In this document: positions 35,501 to 43,900 of the stretch, one piece after another
How positions within the stretch are numbered: the first letter of the stretch is position 1
How the letters are laid out: each line of letters starts with the position of its first letter
Assembly: GCA_002686995.1 (NCBI GenBank)
Contig: NYZC01000152.1
Span: 1-45,310, forward strand
Reading direction: 5' to 3'
From: Phycisphaeraceae bacterium
Lineage (GTDB): Bacteria > Planctomycetota > Phycisphaerae > Phycisphaerales > Phycisphaeraceae
Length of the DNA: 45,310 bases
The notes under the pieces: model-generated
What the model was told of the DNA's origin: nothing
Database searches by the model: none
What the model saw: only the letters and a program-made list of their open reading frames with translations
Made by a program: the position numbers and the translations under genes

Positions 35501-37917
35501 AGTTCACCGTCGAGGAGCCTTCGGGCTTTTTCACCTTTACCGACATTGACGTGACGAGCGACAAGGACGTCGACCTGTTCTTCACGGGTGTCACGGCCAC
35601 CGGCGATCGCATCAGGGTGACGAAGCTCGTCGAGATCGACGAGTCGTCGGCGCCGGAGACGGTCAACGTGCTCGCCTCCGATCTGACGGGCTTGCCCACC
35701 GATCTCCGCGCCGTGGTCTGGGGCATCGACGGCGACAGCGACGCGACCGTGTCGTTCGACAATGTCGGCGTGGCGCAGGCAAACTTCACGGAGTCCGGCT
35801 ACCGCGTCAACACCGCGGTCGCGGCTTCCTCGACCGCGGGCAGGCTCGAGGCCCCGGCCGGGCGCGGCTTCACCGTCCACGCGACGGACGACGGCGTGTT
35901 CTCCATCGAACGCATCGGGATCACCACGTCCAGGGACGTCGAGGTGACCTTCACCGGCACCACCGTGGATGGCCGCCCCGTTTCGAGCACCGACCTGGTG
36001 GGGTCCTCGATCGACCCGCAGATCCTGCGCACGCCCGAACTGGCGAACCTCGTGATCGGTGCCTGGAGCGTGTCCGACGACGCCTTGGGCACGATCCGCT
36101 TCGATGACCTCGTGCTGTCCGAAGGGATCGTCTTTGATCTGGCCGGCTCCGACGCCCTCGTCGACCTCGTCGACCTCGAAACGATCTTCGTCGGTCTCGG
36201 CGGACCCGGCGGCGGCGACGGCGCCACCGGCGGCGTGGGCGGAGATGCCGGAGTAGGCGGCCGGGGCGGGAACGGGGGCGATGGCGGGCGCGGCGGCACG
36301 TTCGACGTCCTGGAGCGCGACAGCGATGGTAATGAAACGCTCGTCCGGGCCTATCCGGGCGAGCACGGCGACTCCGGGACGCCCGGCTACGAGCTGAACA
36401 CCGGCGGCACGGCGGGCACGGGCGGCAGCGATGGCACGTCCGGATTTCGAAGCGGCATCGGCGGCGACGGCGGACGCGGCGGCGGGTCCGATTTCGGCAA
36501 CGACAGCCGCGGCAACGGCGGCGGCGATGGAGGCGGGCTCAACCAGATCAACGACCACACCATCACCGGCAACCCCGGCGAGGACGGCAACTTCGGCGAC
36601 CCGAACGATCCGGCCGACATGTCGACGGGCATCATCCTGGATCGGCTTTCCGCCGATCCGGGCACGCCGGGCGAAGGCGGACGTAACCGGGGCACCACCG
36701 ACGCGACCGTGGCCCTCACCCTCGTCTCCAACCCGACCGATGGCGACTCGATCACCATCGGCCTGGACAACTACATCTTCCGGGACGCCATCGACGCCAT
36801 GGACAGGGCGATCCGGATCGGCGAGACCCGCAGCGAGACCTACGCGAACCTGATCGCCGCCATCACCGGCACCGGTGATCCCAGAGTCGACTACAGCAGC
36901 GACATCGCCGCCAGCCTCGACGTCACCATCGGCAACTTCCGCAACGAGCGGGCCACGCTGACCGCGCTGCAGCGCGGCGCGGCAGGCAACGGCCTGGTTG
37001 TCTCGTCAGACTTCACCAACACGACCGACGGCTTCGACGCCGGGGCGCTCTCCGGCGGCGTCGACACCACGACGATCTCCGGCGGCAGCGGCGGCGGAGG
37101 AGGAGGTGCCGGCGGCGGCGGCGCCGGCGGGATCGGCGGGCCCGGCGGCGGCGGTGGCGGCGGAGGAGGCGCGGGCGCCACGTTCGTGCCCAGACCGGGC
37201 GGCGCGTCCTTCGGCGCCGGCGGCGGTGGCGGTGGGGCCGGCGGCGCCGCCGGCGACGGCGGCACCGGGGCCGGAGGCGGGATCGGCGGCGGCGGGGGCG
37301 GCGCTCTCGAGTTCCTGGCGCACGGCCGAATGACGATCAAGAGCGGCGTCACGTTCCTGGCTACCGGCGGTCGCGCTTCGCTCGGCGTCGCCGGACTGGG
37401 CGGCGACGGCGGCACACGATCCCGCAGCGGCAGAAACTCGAGAGGCTTCAGGAACACGAACCCCGACGCCGCACCCGGCCTTGACGGTAATCTTCTGGGC
37501 GCGGCCGGCGACGGCGGTCACGGCGTCGTCGGCGACGTGGGCGACCCGGGCGGCATGCGCGACCCCTCCAACACGCACCCCGCCGACTTCGGCGACGGCG
37601 GCGACGGCGGCAAGGGCAGCACGGGCGGGCAAGGCGGTGAACGTGCGCATCGCCGGCGCCGGAGGCGTCGACGAAATCACGCGCACGCCCATCGGCGAAA
37701 AGGGGCGCTTCCTGCTCAGCACCAGCGCCGATCCGACTACGGACCTCGGCCACTCACCAGCGCTGGACATCGAGGAGACGAACATCGAGCGCTTCAGCAT
37801 GCTGGGGCCCAACCCGTTCGTCTACGAGACCCTCGATCTCACCGCGACGAACATCAACCACGTCGGCGCGCTCGTTCCGATCGAGCCCGGCCAGGCCTTC
37901 ATCAGCGTCTTCGATGA
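29566..37917 (+). CDS. Giant surface protein, middle frame (RTX-like repeats, beta-sandwich array, glycine-rich tract)
   Basis: Second open part of the same giant gene, shifted one frame. It is probably not a separate gene: the GTG at 29566 lies inside the previous frame, has no ribosome site, and the sequence continues the same protein. It holds a TGIYLTEMTGDLNI-type region (29.6-31.0 kb) and acidic calcium-binding-like repeats (GSGADELTVQG, GDGGGTVRLGAG, GSGNDVVAI, GGGGNDVIHV, 31.4-32.7 kb). Then come seven FDDL beta-sandwich modules (33019-36135), a glycine-rich tract (36190-37630) and a phage-like domain (36709-37065). Third bases are almost all G/C. The true reading leaves this frame near 37627; the last ~95 codons (arginine/histidine-rich, RRRRRRRNHAHAHRR) are out-of-frame noise. 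Role: extracellular matrix or adhesion (inference). Confidence 0.8.
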   Translation: MLEVGPLNDVLDLQILTFDDGGSDPDVVEGTIAVDDIINTSSADGAISFSVSSASIEEVLESSETDEQRDEIQSTITGTPTITLQTGFFRVTIKNQSDFDLVLNKMDVVNEAADPDTSIFVSDADDASIDLTNVTTTPGATRIEIDNVKLVTFAGAIENNHGITEVTSRDEQIVSSGDGVIQSNELILSALSGTIGTGSTDRLATKSSDVSLSTLLTATALNDIHMSQAGVPDPDDDTATIGGDIDVRAVRSLIGLVDLQANGSILDASRLDAIVEDLEPDLRADRIRLDSLAAAIGSASNHLEIDTASATEAVGAEAATGIYLTEMTGDLNIVTLTDSATGTALAGIRTTDTPGDIVLAVQDADEGEQDLRLLDGQAIQSDEGSITLNVGDDVAVPEGAGLVAGASISILVDQEPFDVGFGSIVDLLGTITTGTETGDTFTITGGDHGDTINITHLCGAPTFVLTGLGSDEINIASALNRLDLILDPLHIDGGTGDVDMLNLNASGFMFALDIDLAADLDGAVLPQGLLDAFATSAKPLTSATPTATVLAPGARWRIHDDTTTFLAIVENNVINVYDEGNAENTAGALAVSTATEFEGVVTRFGMGTNAAVHHKHIEFLNIDLGTADDTVTVGATADHTVTTIASGAGDDAFTVGGAAGAGVANVDGTLVLDGGSDDDTLTIDDTPNTTDRIGALGGILEEFRLSGMDMGEPTEGVNFGSFESLNVNLGSGADELTVQGLNTDAVVRLGDGGGTVRLGAGDPDDGIEDDLSRISANLDLRGSTTDQDALIVNASLSANISIDTGDLDLVGTPGEVTFTDFDDLDVNLGAANDRVTVVDTLIPLEIVTGSGADVVIVETIRADTDIDLGPTMDSDGDNDQVTVLDAAASLDIFGDASGIDEVIVDQSARTDAIEPGPAGIDPPTLADHPTDPDTGVLSDVTTGDITFSAITRFGLLLGSGNDVVAIDLGPNLSTNHPTIVTVDGGGGNDVIHVRDLDSETIVEGGDQDDTVTVVIDGFPTADQFANLGLDVETLVVDNTMKADAANTDSVAWSLVDDILGADVVAANPPSPLPPATPFAIMDASGAEMVRIRGGSTQLDTLDVGTNTINDVEGFVDRPDEDGVLVNRVTLEYGAVVLEADAAATFRQPQVAIDFDELRQTAQVFETAGYRITTDGGFTVDTSSGTDALGTGLATDTLTLADLAGNGITLDAVTFRATTSDSVEFVAKRFDGSRQTESVAVTPATGRQTLSTLSGAESISWSLPDGIFITLIEVSLTRTLEFDDVVTERSTYNEDGFTLSTEGLIAPSLGGFRFVDEVDTFTLTAAGDAPFTPRSIVLDDPQRDFARPITFTGTDSSGGTVEETLGYGNPSFSSPQWDDIVALSWDMRRGQVADTIIASDGTDRQIDFDALIDGATTYDEDGFTLSTDGALRSVDGGVGIDVPETITLTSGGGEFTMTSISLLDQGLLSPQSITFIGTKSDDSTVERNVPFDGNLGFETVAIPDMTDVVSVEFILNGSTAADMITFAGATSTNLAFDALPAQLDTYVEDGLSLSTPSGLVVNDLQSAAAGTASMTETVELRSTTGRAIALYSIDFGSTTPGTYDVPFTFTTVNGTEIPEDESTLSVTIPDDGTLFATTTFAGLNQIATSITWRLPDGLFMDNIIAVDGVPSLLEFDDVQFSQNPYEEAGFVLTTGGFGFAPASGGIGARAVGDVDIRAANGVPFSLASADIRIPGINPQPLTFTGTTINGGTVRETLTIQPGGYQPYAFTALDDLVSVSYRETGNAFDLDNLLIEQAILSSAPAATMPLPVTAVTDESTAVSLRFDTGDLTNGPRADDQPRLFVNDMEVDGTTGFNGTPFTVSYLNNNENVVDTPADDATYIARYTFHGDFFVPGGSLVQVEGNNSLSIVVENDATLGADVDTTLTFGGAAAATVSTVDIDFTSLNDGDAAYTEDGYVIDTTESSFQVSGGGVVGRVDEQFTVEEPSGFFTFTDIDVTSDKDVDLFFTGVTATGDRIRVTKLVEIDESSAPETVNVLASDLTGLPTDLRAVVWGIDGDSDATVSFDNVGVAQANFTESGYRVNTAVAASSTAGRLEAPAGRGFTVHATDDGVFSIERIGITTSRDVEVTFTGTTVDGRPVSSTDLVGSSIDPQILRTPELANLVIGAWSVSDDALGTIRFDDLVLSEGIVFDLAGSDALVDLVDLETIFVGLGGPGGGDGATGGVGGDAGVGGRGGNGGDGGRGGTFDVLERDSDGNETLVRAYPGEHGDSGTPGYELNTGGTAGTGGSDGTSGFRSGIGGDGGRGGGSDFGNDSRGNGGGDGGGLNQINDHTITGNPGEDGNFGDPNDPADMSTGIILDRLSADPGTPGEGGRNRGTTDATVALTLVSNPTDGDSITIGLDNYIFRDAIDAMDRAIRIGETRSETYANLIAAITGTGDPRVDYSSDIAASLDVTIGNFRNERATLTALQRGAAGNGLVVSSDFTNTTDGFDAGALSGGVDTTTISGGSGGGGGGAGGGGAGGIGGPGGGGGGGGGAGATFVPRPGGASFGAGGGGGGAGGAAGDGGTGAGGGIGGGGGGALEFLAHGRMTIKSGVTFLATGGRASLGVAGLGGDGGTRSRSGRNSRGFRNTNPDAAPGLDGNLLGAAGDGGHGVVGDVGDPGGMRDPSNTHPADFGDGGDGGKGSTGGQGGERAHRRRRRRRRNHAHAHRRKGALPAQHQRRSDYGPRPLTSAGHRGDEHRALQHAGAQPVRLRDPRSHRDEHQPRRRARSDRARPGLHQRLR
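33019..36135 (+). repeat. Seven tandem 'FDDL...Y.EDGF.LST' beta-sandwich modules
   Basis: Module starts near 33019 (IDFDELRQTAQVFETAGYRI), 33400 (LEFDDVVTERSTYNEDGFTL), 33778 (IDFDALIDGATTYDEDGFTL), 34162 (LAFDALPAQLDTYVEDGLSL), 34580 (LEFDDVQFSQNPYEEAGFVL), 35381 (IDFTSLNDGDAAYTEDGYVI) and 35752 (VSFDNVGVAQANFTESGYRV). Most carry a central ITFTGT..GGTV hairpin and a DLVSVSW..G....D.I ending. Spacing is ~370-420 bp, except for an extra unrelated sandwich between modules 5 and 6. Lectin-like function is plausible but not shown. Confidence 0.8.
36709..37065 (+). other. Phage-tail-like domain embedded in the glycine-rich tract
   Basis: About 119 residues: VALTLVSNPTDGDSITIGLD, NYIFRDAI, ETRSETYANLIAAITG, then LTALQRGAAGNGLVVSS and ALSGGVD at the end. 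The order NP.DGD.ITI, Y.F, T..NL..AI, A...G..GN, LSGG.D is the pattern of a small domain found in many phage tail and structural proteins. Here it is fused, in frame, inside a cell-surface protein. Confidence 0.65.
37624..37630 (+). other. Frameshift point 2 in the giant gene (one extra base)
   Basis: The glycine-rich frame reads KGSTGGQGG then nonsense; the continuing frame reads KAVNVRIAGAGGVDEI. Removing one G from GGGCGGG joins them as STGGKAVNVRIAG. Opposite in sign to frameshift 1, so the original frame is restored. Confidence 0.7.
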
Positions 37918-40900
37918 CGCATCGAACCTGGTCGGCACGGCGTCGCGCATCATCGGTGAAAACGACAGCGGCAACGACGTGCGCGACGATCTCGCGGCGC
38001 AGATCGACGCCCTGCCGGATTTCGACGCGGCGCGCTCCGGCGCCCGCCTCGCCGTCACGAGCACATCCGGGAGCGACTTCTCCCTGGAGCTGGTCGTGCA
38101 ACAGCAGGTGGAGACGCCCAACCTGGTCAGCCTGATCGGCGGCGCCGAGCGCTTCGGCATCGTCGATCACATCAATGAGTCGACCCTCGGCGCCGAATTC
38201 AAGCTCGTCAAGGCGATCGACTACATCCCCGGCACCGAGGATTTCGACAACGCGCCCCCCAACGCATTGGCCGCCGTCATGCGCCTCGACCTCGACACGA
38301 CCACGCTCGAGGACGTGCTCATCAAGAACCTCATCGGCGACGACGACCCCGAGGAGAAGCGCGTCGACATCGACGAAGACGGCGACAAGAAGTCGGAGAT
38401 CTTCCCCGGCTTCGACATGCTGCTGTTCGTGAACCTGACCCCGTTCAACCTGCAGTCGCCTCAACTCGGCGTGCACCTGGCGAACTCCGTGGATCCCGAC
38501 CTGGACGTGAGCCTCGGGTTCGAGGGCGTTCACCACGACCGCATCCAGACGCTCAGCGCCCTCAACACAGGAAGGATCTGGGCGACGCTGATTCCAGAAG
38601 ACGCGGACGAGGGCCCGATCACGATCACCGCGTCCATCGGCGGCAACACGAACGGCATCACGCGCGCCCTGCCGAACAACTCGGCCCGGTACATCACCGC
38701 GTCGCAGCCCGCGCTCGACGAGCTGACCGCGCTGCCGCTGGAGGAGGACTTCGCGGGCCTGGTCGCGGCGACGCCGAGCGCCGACGGCAACCAGATCTAC
38801 GCGATCGCGCGCGACCGCCAGGCCCTCCTGGTGATCAACAGCAACGACCTTTCGCTGCGCCAGATCTTCGAGCGCAAGTACGACGGCTTCACCGAGTTGC
38901 GGGGCATGAGCGAGATTCTCCAGAGCGAAGACGGCCGGTTCGTCTACGTCATGGTGGAGGACGGCGGGGTCGAGATCTTCGATCGCGAGCCCGACACCGG
39001 GTTCCTCACGTTCCGCCAGAATCAGCAGCTCGTCGGCGGCACGCTGGACCACCTCGTGTTTGGCGACGACTCCGGCAATCTGCGCGCGTTCGCCGTCGAC
39101 GGCAGCGCCGAGCCCGACCGCCTGTTCGTCTTCGAGCGCGATTCCGAAGACGGCACGTTCGCCCTGCTCGACCCGTCCGCCAGCGACACCGGACTCAACC
39201 AGCGACCGCTGGTCCGGCCGGTCCGCGACATCGCGCTGTTCGAGGACCGGCTGCTGGTGCTCGAAGACGACGCGCTCTCGACGTTCCAGGCCAACACGTT
39301 CTTCAATAATTTTCTCGAGTTCACGGACCGGATCGACGCCGCCAACGACTTTGCCGATCCCACGTCGATGACCGTCGGCGTCGACCACGTCCACGTGCTC
39401 AGCGAGATCCACAGCACGCTCACGACCATCCAGGAGGTCAGGGTCGACATCCTCCAGACCGAGCTGCAGATCGTCGACTCGTTCACCAATGGCTCCGACG
39501 GCGTGACCGGGATGGAAGGACCGACCTCCGTGGCCGACTCGGTCGACGGACTGTACACGTTCGTCACCGGCGCTGCGGCCGACACCGTCGCGGTCTTCCA
39601 GCGCGAGGAGGTGGACGGCACCGCGAAATTCGTGCAATCGGTACGGAACAACTCCGGCGGCCTGACCGGAATGTCCAATCCCCGAACGGTCGTGTCCGAT
39701 CCCGGCGGCAATCGCGTCATCGTGGCCGCGACGGGGGCGGGCGTGAACCAGGGCGGCCTCGTCATCCTGGACAACGTCACCGTCGTCGGCAATCCGCTCA
39801 TCCCGCGCCCCGAGGTCGATCAGGAGGAGGCGATCTTCGTCCTCGACGAGCAGATGGGCGACGCCGAGGGCATCCTCGCGTCCTGGAGCATTTTCCCGCA
39901 CCGAGACGTCATCTCCGACTTCAATTCGTCGGTGACGCCGCTCATCTTCGAGCGGACCTCGAACGGATTCCGAGTGACCGGCGTCGGCAATGAGCTCGGG
40001 GCGGGTACGCCCACCTTGCGGACCGGCCGGTTCGTGCTGGACGCGAACCTGAACGGTGGCGGCGAGGCACTGACCGCCGGTCGCTACTTCGGCTTCAAGC
40101 TCAACCTGGACCCGTTCTTCCCCGTCGCCCTCGGCTACGACGAAGGCGGCGCCGACAACGTGATCCGACTCGGCATCGACCCCGCCACGATCGTGCCGGG
40201 GACCGAGTTCCTGGACACCGACCCGGCCTACGCGACGCTCAACCGCACCTACTCGATCCAGGCGGTCATCGAGTTGCTCGGCACGACCGACGCGGTGATC
40301 GCCAAGTTCGACGACATCGAGCAGCTCGACGTGTTCACCGGGGCGGGAGAGGACGAGCTGACCCTCCGGTCGGCGCCCGGGTCCGAGGTCGCGCAGGTCA
40401 CGCTCGACGCCGGGGACGGCGACGACACCGTGGTGGCGCAGGACCTTGCGTTCGCCGATCCGACGACGACCGTCAACGACACGACGATCAACCTCGGCGC
40501 GGGCAACGACACGTTCGAGATCCGCACCGACAGCGACGGAAGCGTCGTCGTCAACGGCGGTCCCGACGCCGACACGTTCGACCTGATCGAGGTCGGCGCC
40601 GTCACCGACATCACGATGAACGGCGACGACGGCAACGACGTGTTCCTGATTGCCGGCCAGAAGCTTCCGACCGGGATGGTCGTGAACGTCGACGGGGGCA
40701 CGCCGACCGGTACGCCCGTCGACCCGCCCCCCGGCGACGTGCTCCTGTTCAACCCTGGAGGCCAGGGCATCACCCTGATCCCGAGCGACTTCACGCCCGA
40801 CGGCGAGGTCGGCGTAAGCGGGCTCGGCAAGGTCGACTTCGAGGACATCGAGCTCGCCCAGTCCGATACCGCGCCGGTGATCACGTTCATCGGAGTGCCG

Positions 40901-43900
40901 CCGTCGATCGACGAAGGCGACGCGCTCGACGTCTCGATCACCCTCGAGACTTTCGGCAATAACCTGGTGGGCGAGGTGGGCTGGGACCTCGACGGCGACG
41001 GCGAGTACACCGACGCGTTCGGCGAATCGATCTCCGAGAGCTGGAGCCGCCTGAACAGCCTGGGGATCATCGACGACACGCTGGGCACCTCGGACGGTTA
41101 CATCGAGATCGCCGTCCGCGCGACGTCCGTACGCCCCTCCCCGCCGCCGGAAGGCCCCGACACGGCCACGGCCACCGAGACGACGACGCTCACGATCGGC
41201 AACACCGCGCCGATCATCGAGCTGGTCGACGCGCCGACGACGGCGACCGTGGACCAGCCCTACACCATCGAGTTCAAGTCGGTCGATCCGGGCGACGACA
41301 TGCCGGACAACTGGGAGATTCTCTGGGGCGACAGCTCGACCGAGCCTCCGCTCGGCGCCGGCCGCGAGAAGAGAATCAACCACACCTACGCGGCGCCCGG
41401 CCCCCACACGATCACGATTCGGATCCTCGACGAGGATCCGGCGCCGATCCCGATGGACGTCACCCACGACATCGTCGTCGAGGCCAATGCGTCGGATGTC
41501 AGCGCCGGCGTCCTGTACGACATCCACGAGGGCGATCCGATCGTGCTCGGGGCCTCGTTCAAGGGCACGCCGGACGCGATTGACTGGGACCTCGACCCGA
41601 ACGACCTCGACGACTTCATCGACGGCACCGGCGAGACGCTGTCGCTGACCTGGAACGAGCTCCAGGCCCTCGGCATCGACGACAGCGGTACGTTCCCGAT
41701 TCGCGTGCGCACCACCTACAACGTCACGAGCCAGGTGCTCGAGGCGGAGGCCGACATCGTCGTGACGAACGTGGCGCCGGTGGCGGTGCTGACGAACAGC
41801 GGCGACGTCAACGAGGGCGGGTCCGCCACGGTCACGTTCACCGGCGTCGCGACCGCCGATCCGTCGGCCGCGGATCTCGCCGCCGGCTTGCTCTACAGCT
41901 TCGACTTCAACAACAACGGAATCTTCGACCCCGAGGACATCGTCGATTCGACCACGCCGACGGCCAGCGTGCCGGCCGCGCTGCTGCAGCAGGACGGCAC
42001 CGTCACCGTGAAGGGGCGGATCCGTGACAAGGACGGCGGCCAGACCTTCGACACCGCGACGATCACGGTGGCCGACGTGCCACCCACGATCAACCTGGGC
42101 GGCACCCCGCCCTCGCCGAACGAGGGTGATACCTTCACGCTCACGATCGCCGCGTCCGATCCGGGTGTCCTCGACGTGATCAGCTCCTACACCATCGACT
42201 GGGGCGACGGCAGCGGACTGCAGACGGTGCCCGGCACGACCACGAGCGTCGATCATCCCTTCGCCGACGGTGGCGACCTGACGATCCTCGTCGAAGCGCT
42301 GGACAACCTGAGCACCTACGACGAAACACTGCCGATCACCGTCGCGAACGTCGCGCCCGACCTGCTCGATCTCGCGGTGGCGCCCTCCTCGGGACTGTCG
42401 GCGATCAACGAGGGCGACGTCGTGCGCCTCACCGGCACGATCAGTGATCCCGGCGTCAACGACACCTTCACCCTGGACGTCGACTGGAAGGACGGGGAGA
42501 CGAACACCTACGACTTCACCGCCGGCACGACGATCTTCGCCGTCACGCACCAGTACCTCGACGACGGCGACTACATGATCAGCGCCACCCTCGCCGACAA
42601 CGACGCGGACACGGGCGACGACACCGAGACCGACACGGCGAACGTGCTGAACGTCGCGCCGGTCGTGTCGATCACCGTCGACCGCAGCGCCATCGTCGAA
42701 GGGGACACGATCGTGCTGTCGGGCAACGTCAGCGACGTCGGCGTGCTGGACGCCCACATGGTCCGGATCGAATGGGACGACGGCCTGTCCGACTCGGTCT
42801 TCGCGTCGACCGGCACCTTCTCCGTCGCGCGCACGTATCTCGACGACGACCCGACCGACACGGCGTTCGACATCAAGAACCTCACGGTCACCGTGACCGA
42901 CGACGCTGATTCGTCGAGCTTCGACACCGAGACCGCCACGGTCGAGGTCGCCAACGACGAGCCGCGCATCAACTCGTTCGACGGCGGCAACGCGACCGTG
43001 CCGGGACTGGTCGATCCGGGCGAGGACGTGGTGCTCAACGCGACGTTCCTCGACGTGGGTACCGCGGACGTCTACACGTTCGAGGTCGACTGGGGCGACA
43101 CCAACGTGACCACCGACGCGACGGTCGTCTACGACCCTGCCACGAAGACGGGCACGGTGATCGCCACGCATGCCTACGCGTCGTCGGGCGCCTACGTCGT
43201 CACGGTGCAGATGAAGGACGACGACCGGGGCATCTCGCAGGTGCTCACCACCAAGGCGCTGATCGGCGACGACCCGTCGGTCAACGTGGTCGACTTCGCC
43301 CAGCCCGCGTTCCAGCTCAACGAGGACGGCACCGCAGCGGGCCTCGTGATCGAGGTCGTGCGCACCGGCAACACGACAGAAGCCGCCAGCGTCGGGGTGC
43401 TGCTGACGGGTCTCAGCGCAACCGGCGCCGATCCGTTCACCGGCGGACCCGCCGCGCACTTCGAGGACTTCGACGCAACGACGATCACGCTCGACTTCGC
43501 CGCCGGCCAGGACCGGGCGACGGTCGTGGTGCCGATCAACGACGACCGGGTGGACGAGGCCGACATCGAGACGCTGCGGCTCGAGCTGGCCAACGCGGTC
43601 GGCACGGTCGTCGGCTGCACGCAGCCCGACGCAACGGTCGACATCCTCGACAACGACGGCGCGGGCATTCTCATCGCCGAGTCCGGCCCGGGCACGGACG
43701 TCGTCGAGCAGGGCGCCGTGGACACCTACGACGTCAGCCTCGAGACGATTCCCACGACGCTCGTCCACGTGACGGTGACGCCCGACACGCAGCTCGATCT
43801 CGGCGCGGGAACGGGCGTCGGGATTCGCCTGACGTTCCTTCCCGACGTCACGGCCCTGAGTCCGCAGACGGTGACCGTCACGGCCGTCGACGACGGGCTC

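Larger units (their letters stand above)
36190..37630 (+). repeat. Glycine-rich low-complexity tract
   Basis: Two blocks, about 36190-36700 and 37075-37630, of GG-x repeats (GGNGGDGGRGG, GGPGGGGGGGGGAGA, GDGGDGGKGS), reminiscent of PE_PGRS or glycine-loop proteins. GGCGGC-rich DNA of this kind is slippage-prone; the second frameshift lies at its end. It is interrupted by a folded phage-like domain. Confidence 0.85.

Noticed and set aside
29224..36558. 2,444-codon open frame on the minus strand
   Set aside because: Exact antisense of the giant gene. The product is Arg/Asp/Val/Gly-rich without domains, as expected when the coding strand has G/C at nearly every third position.
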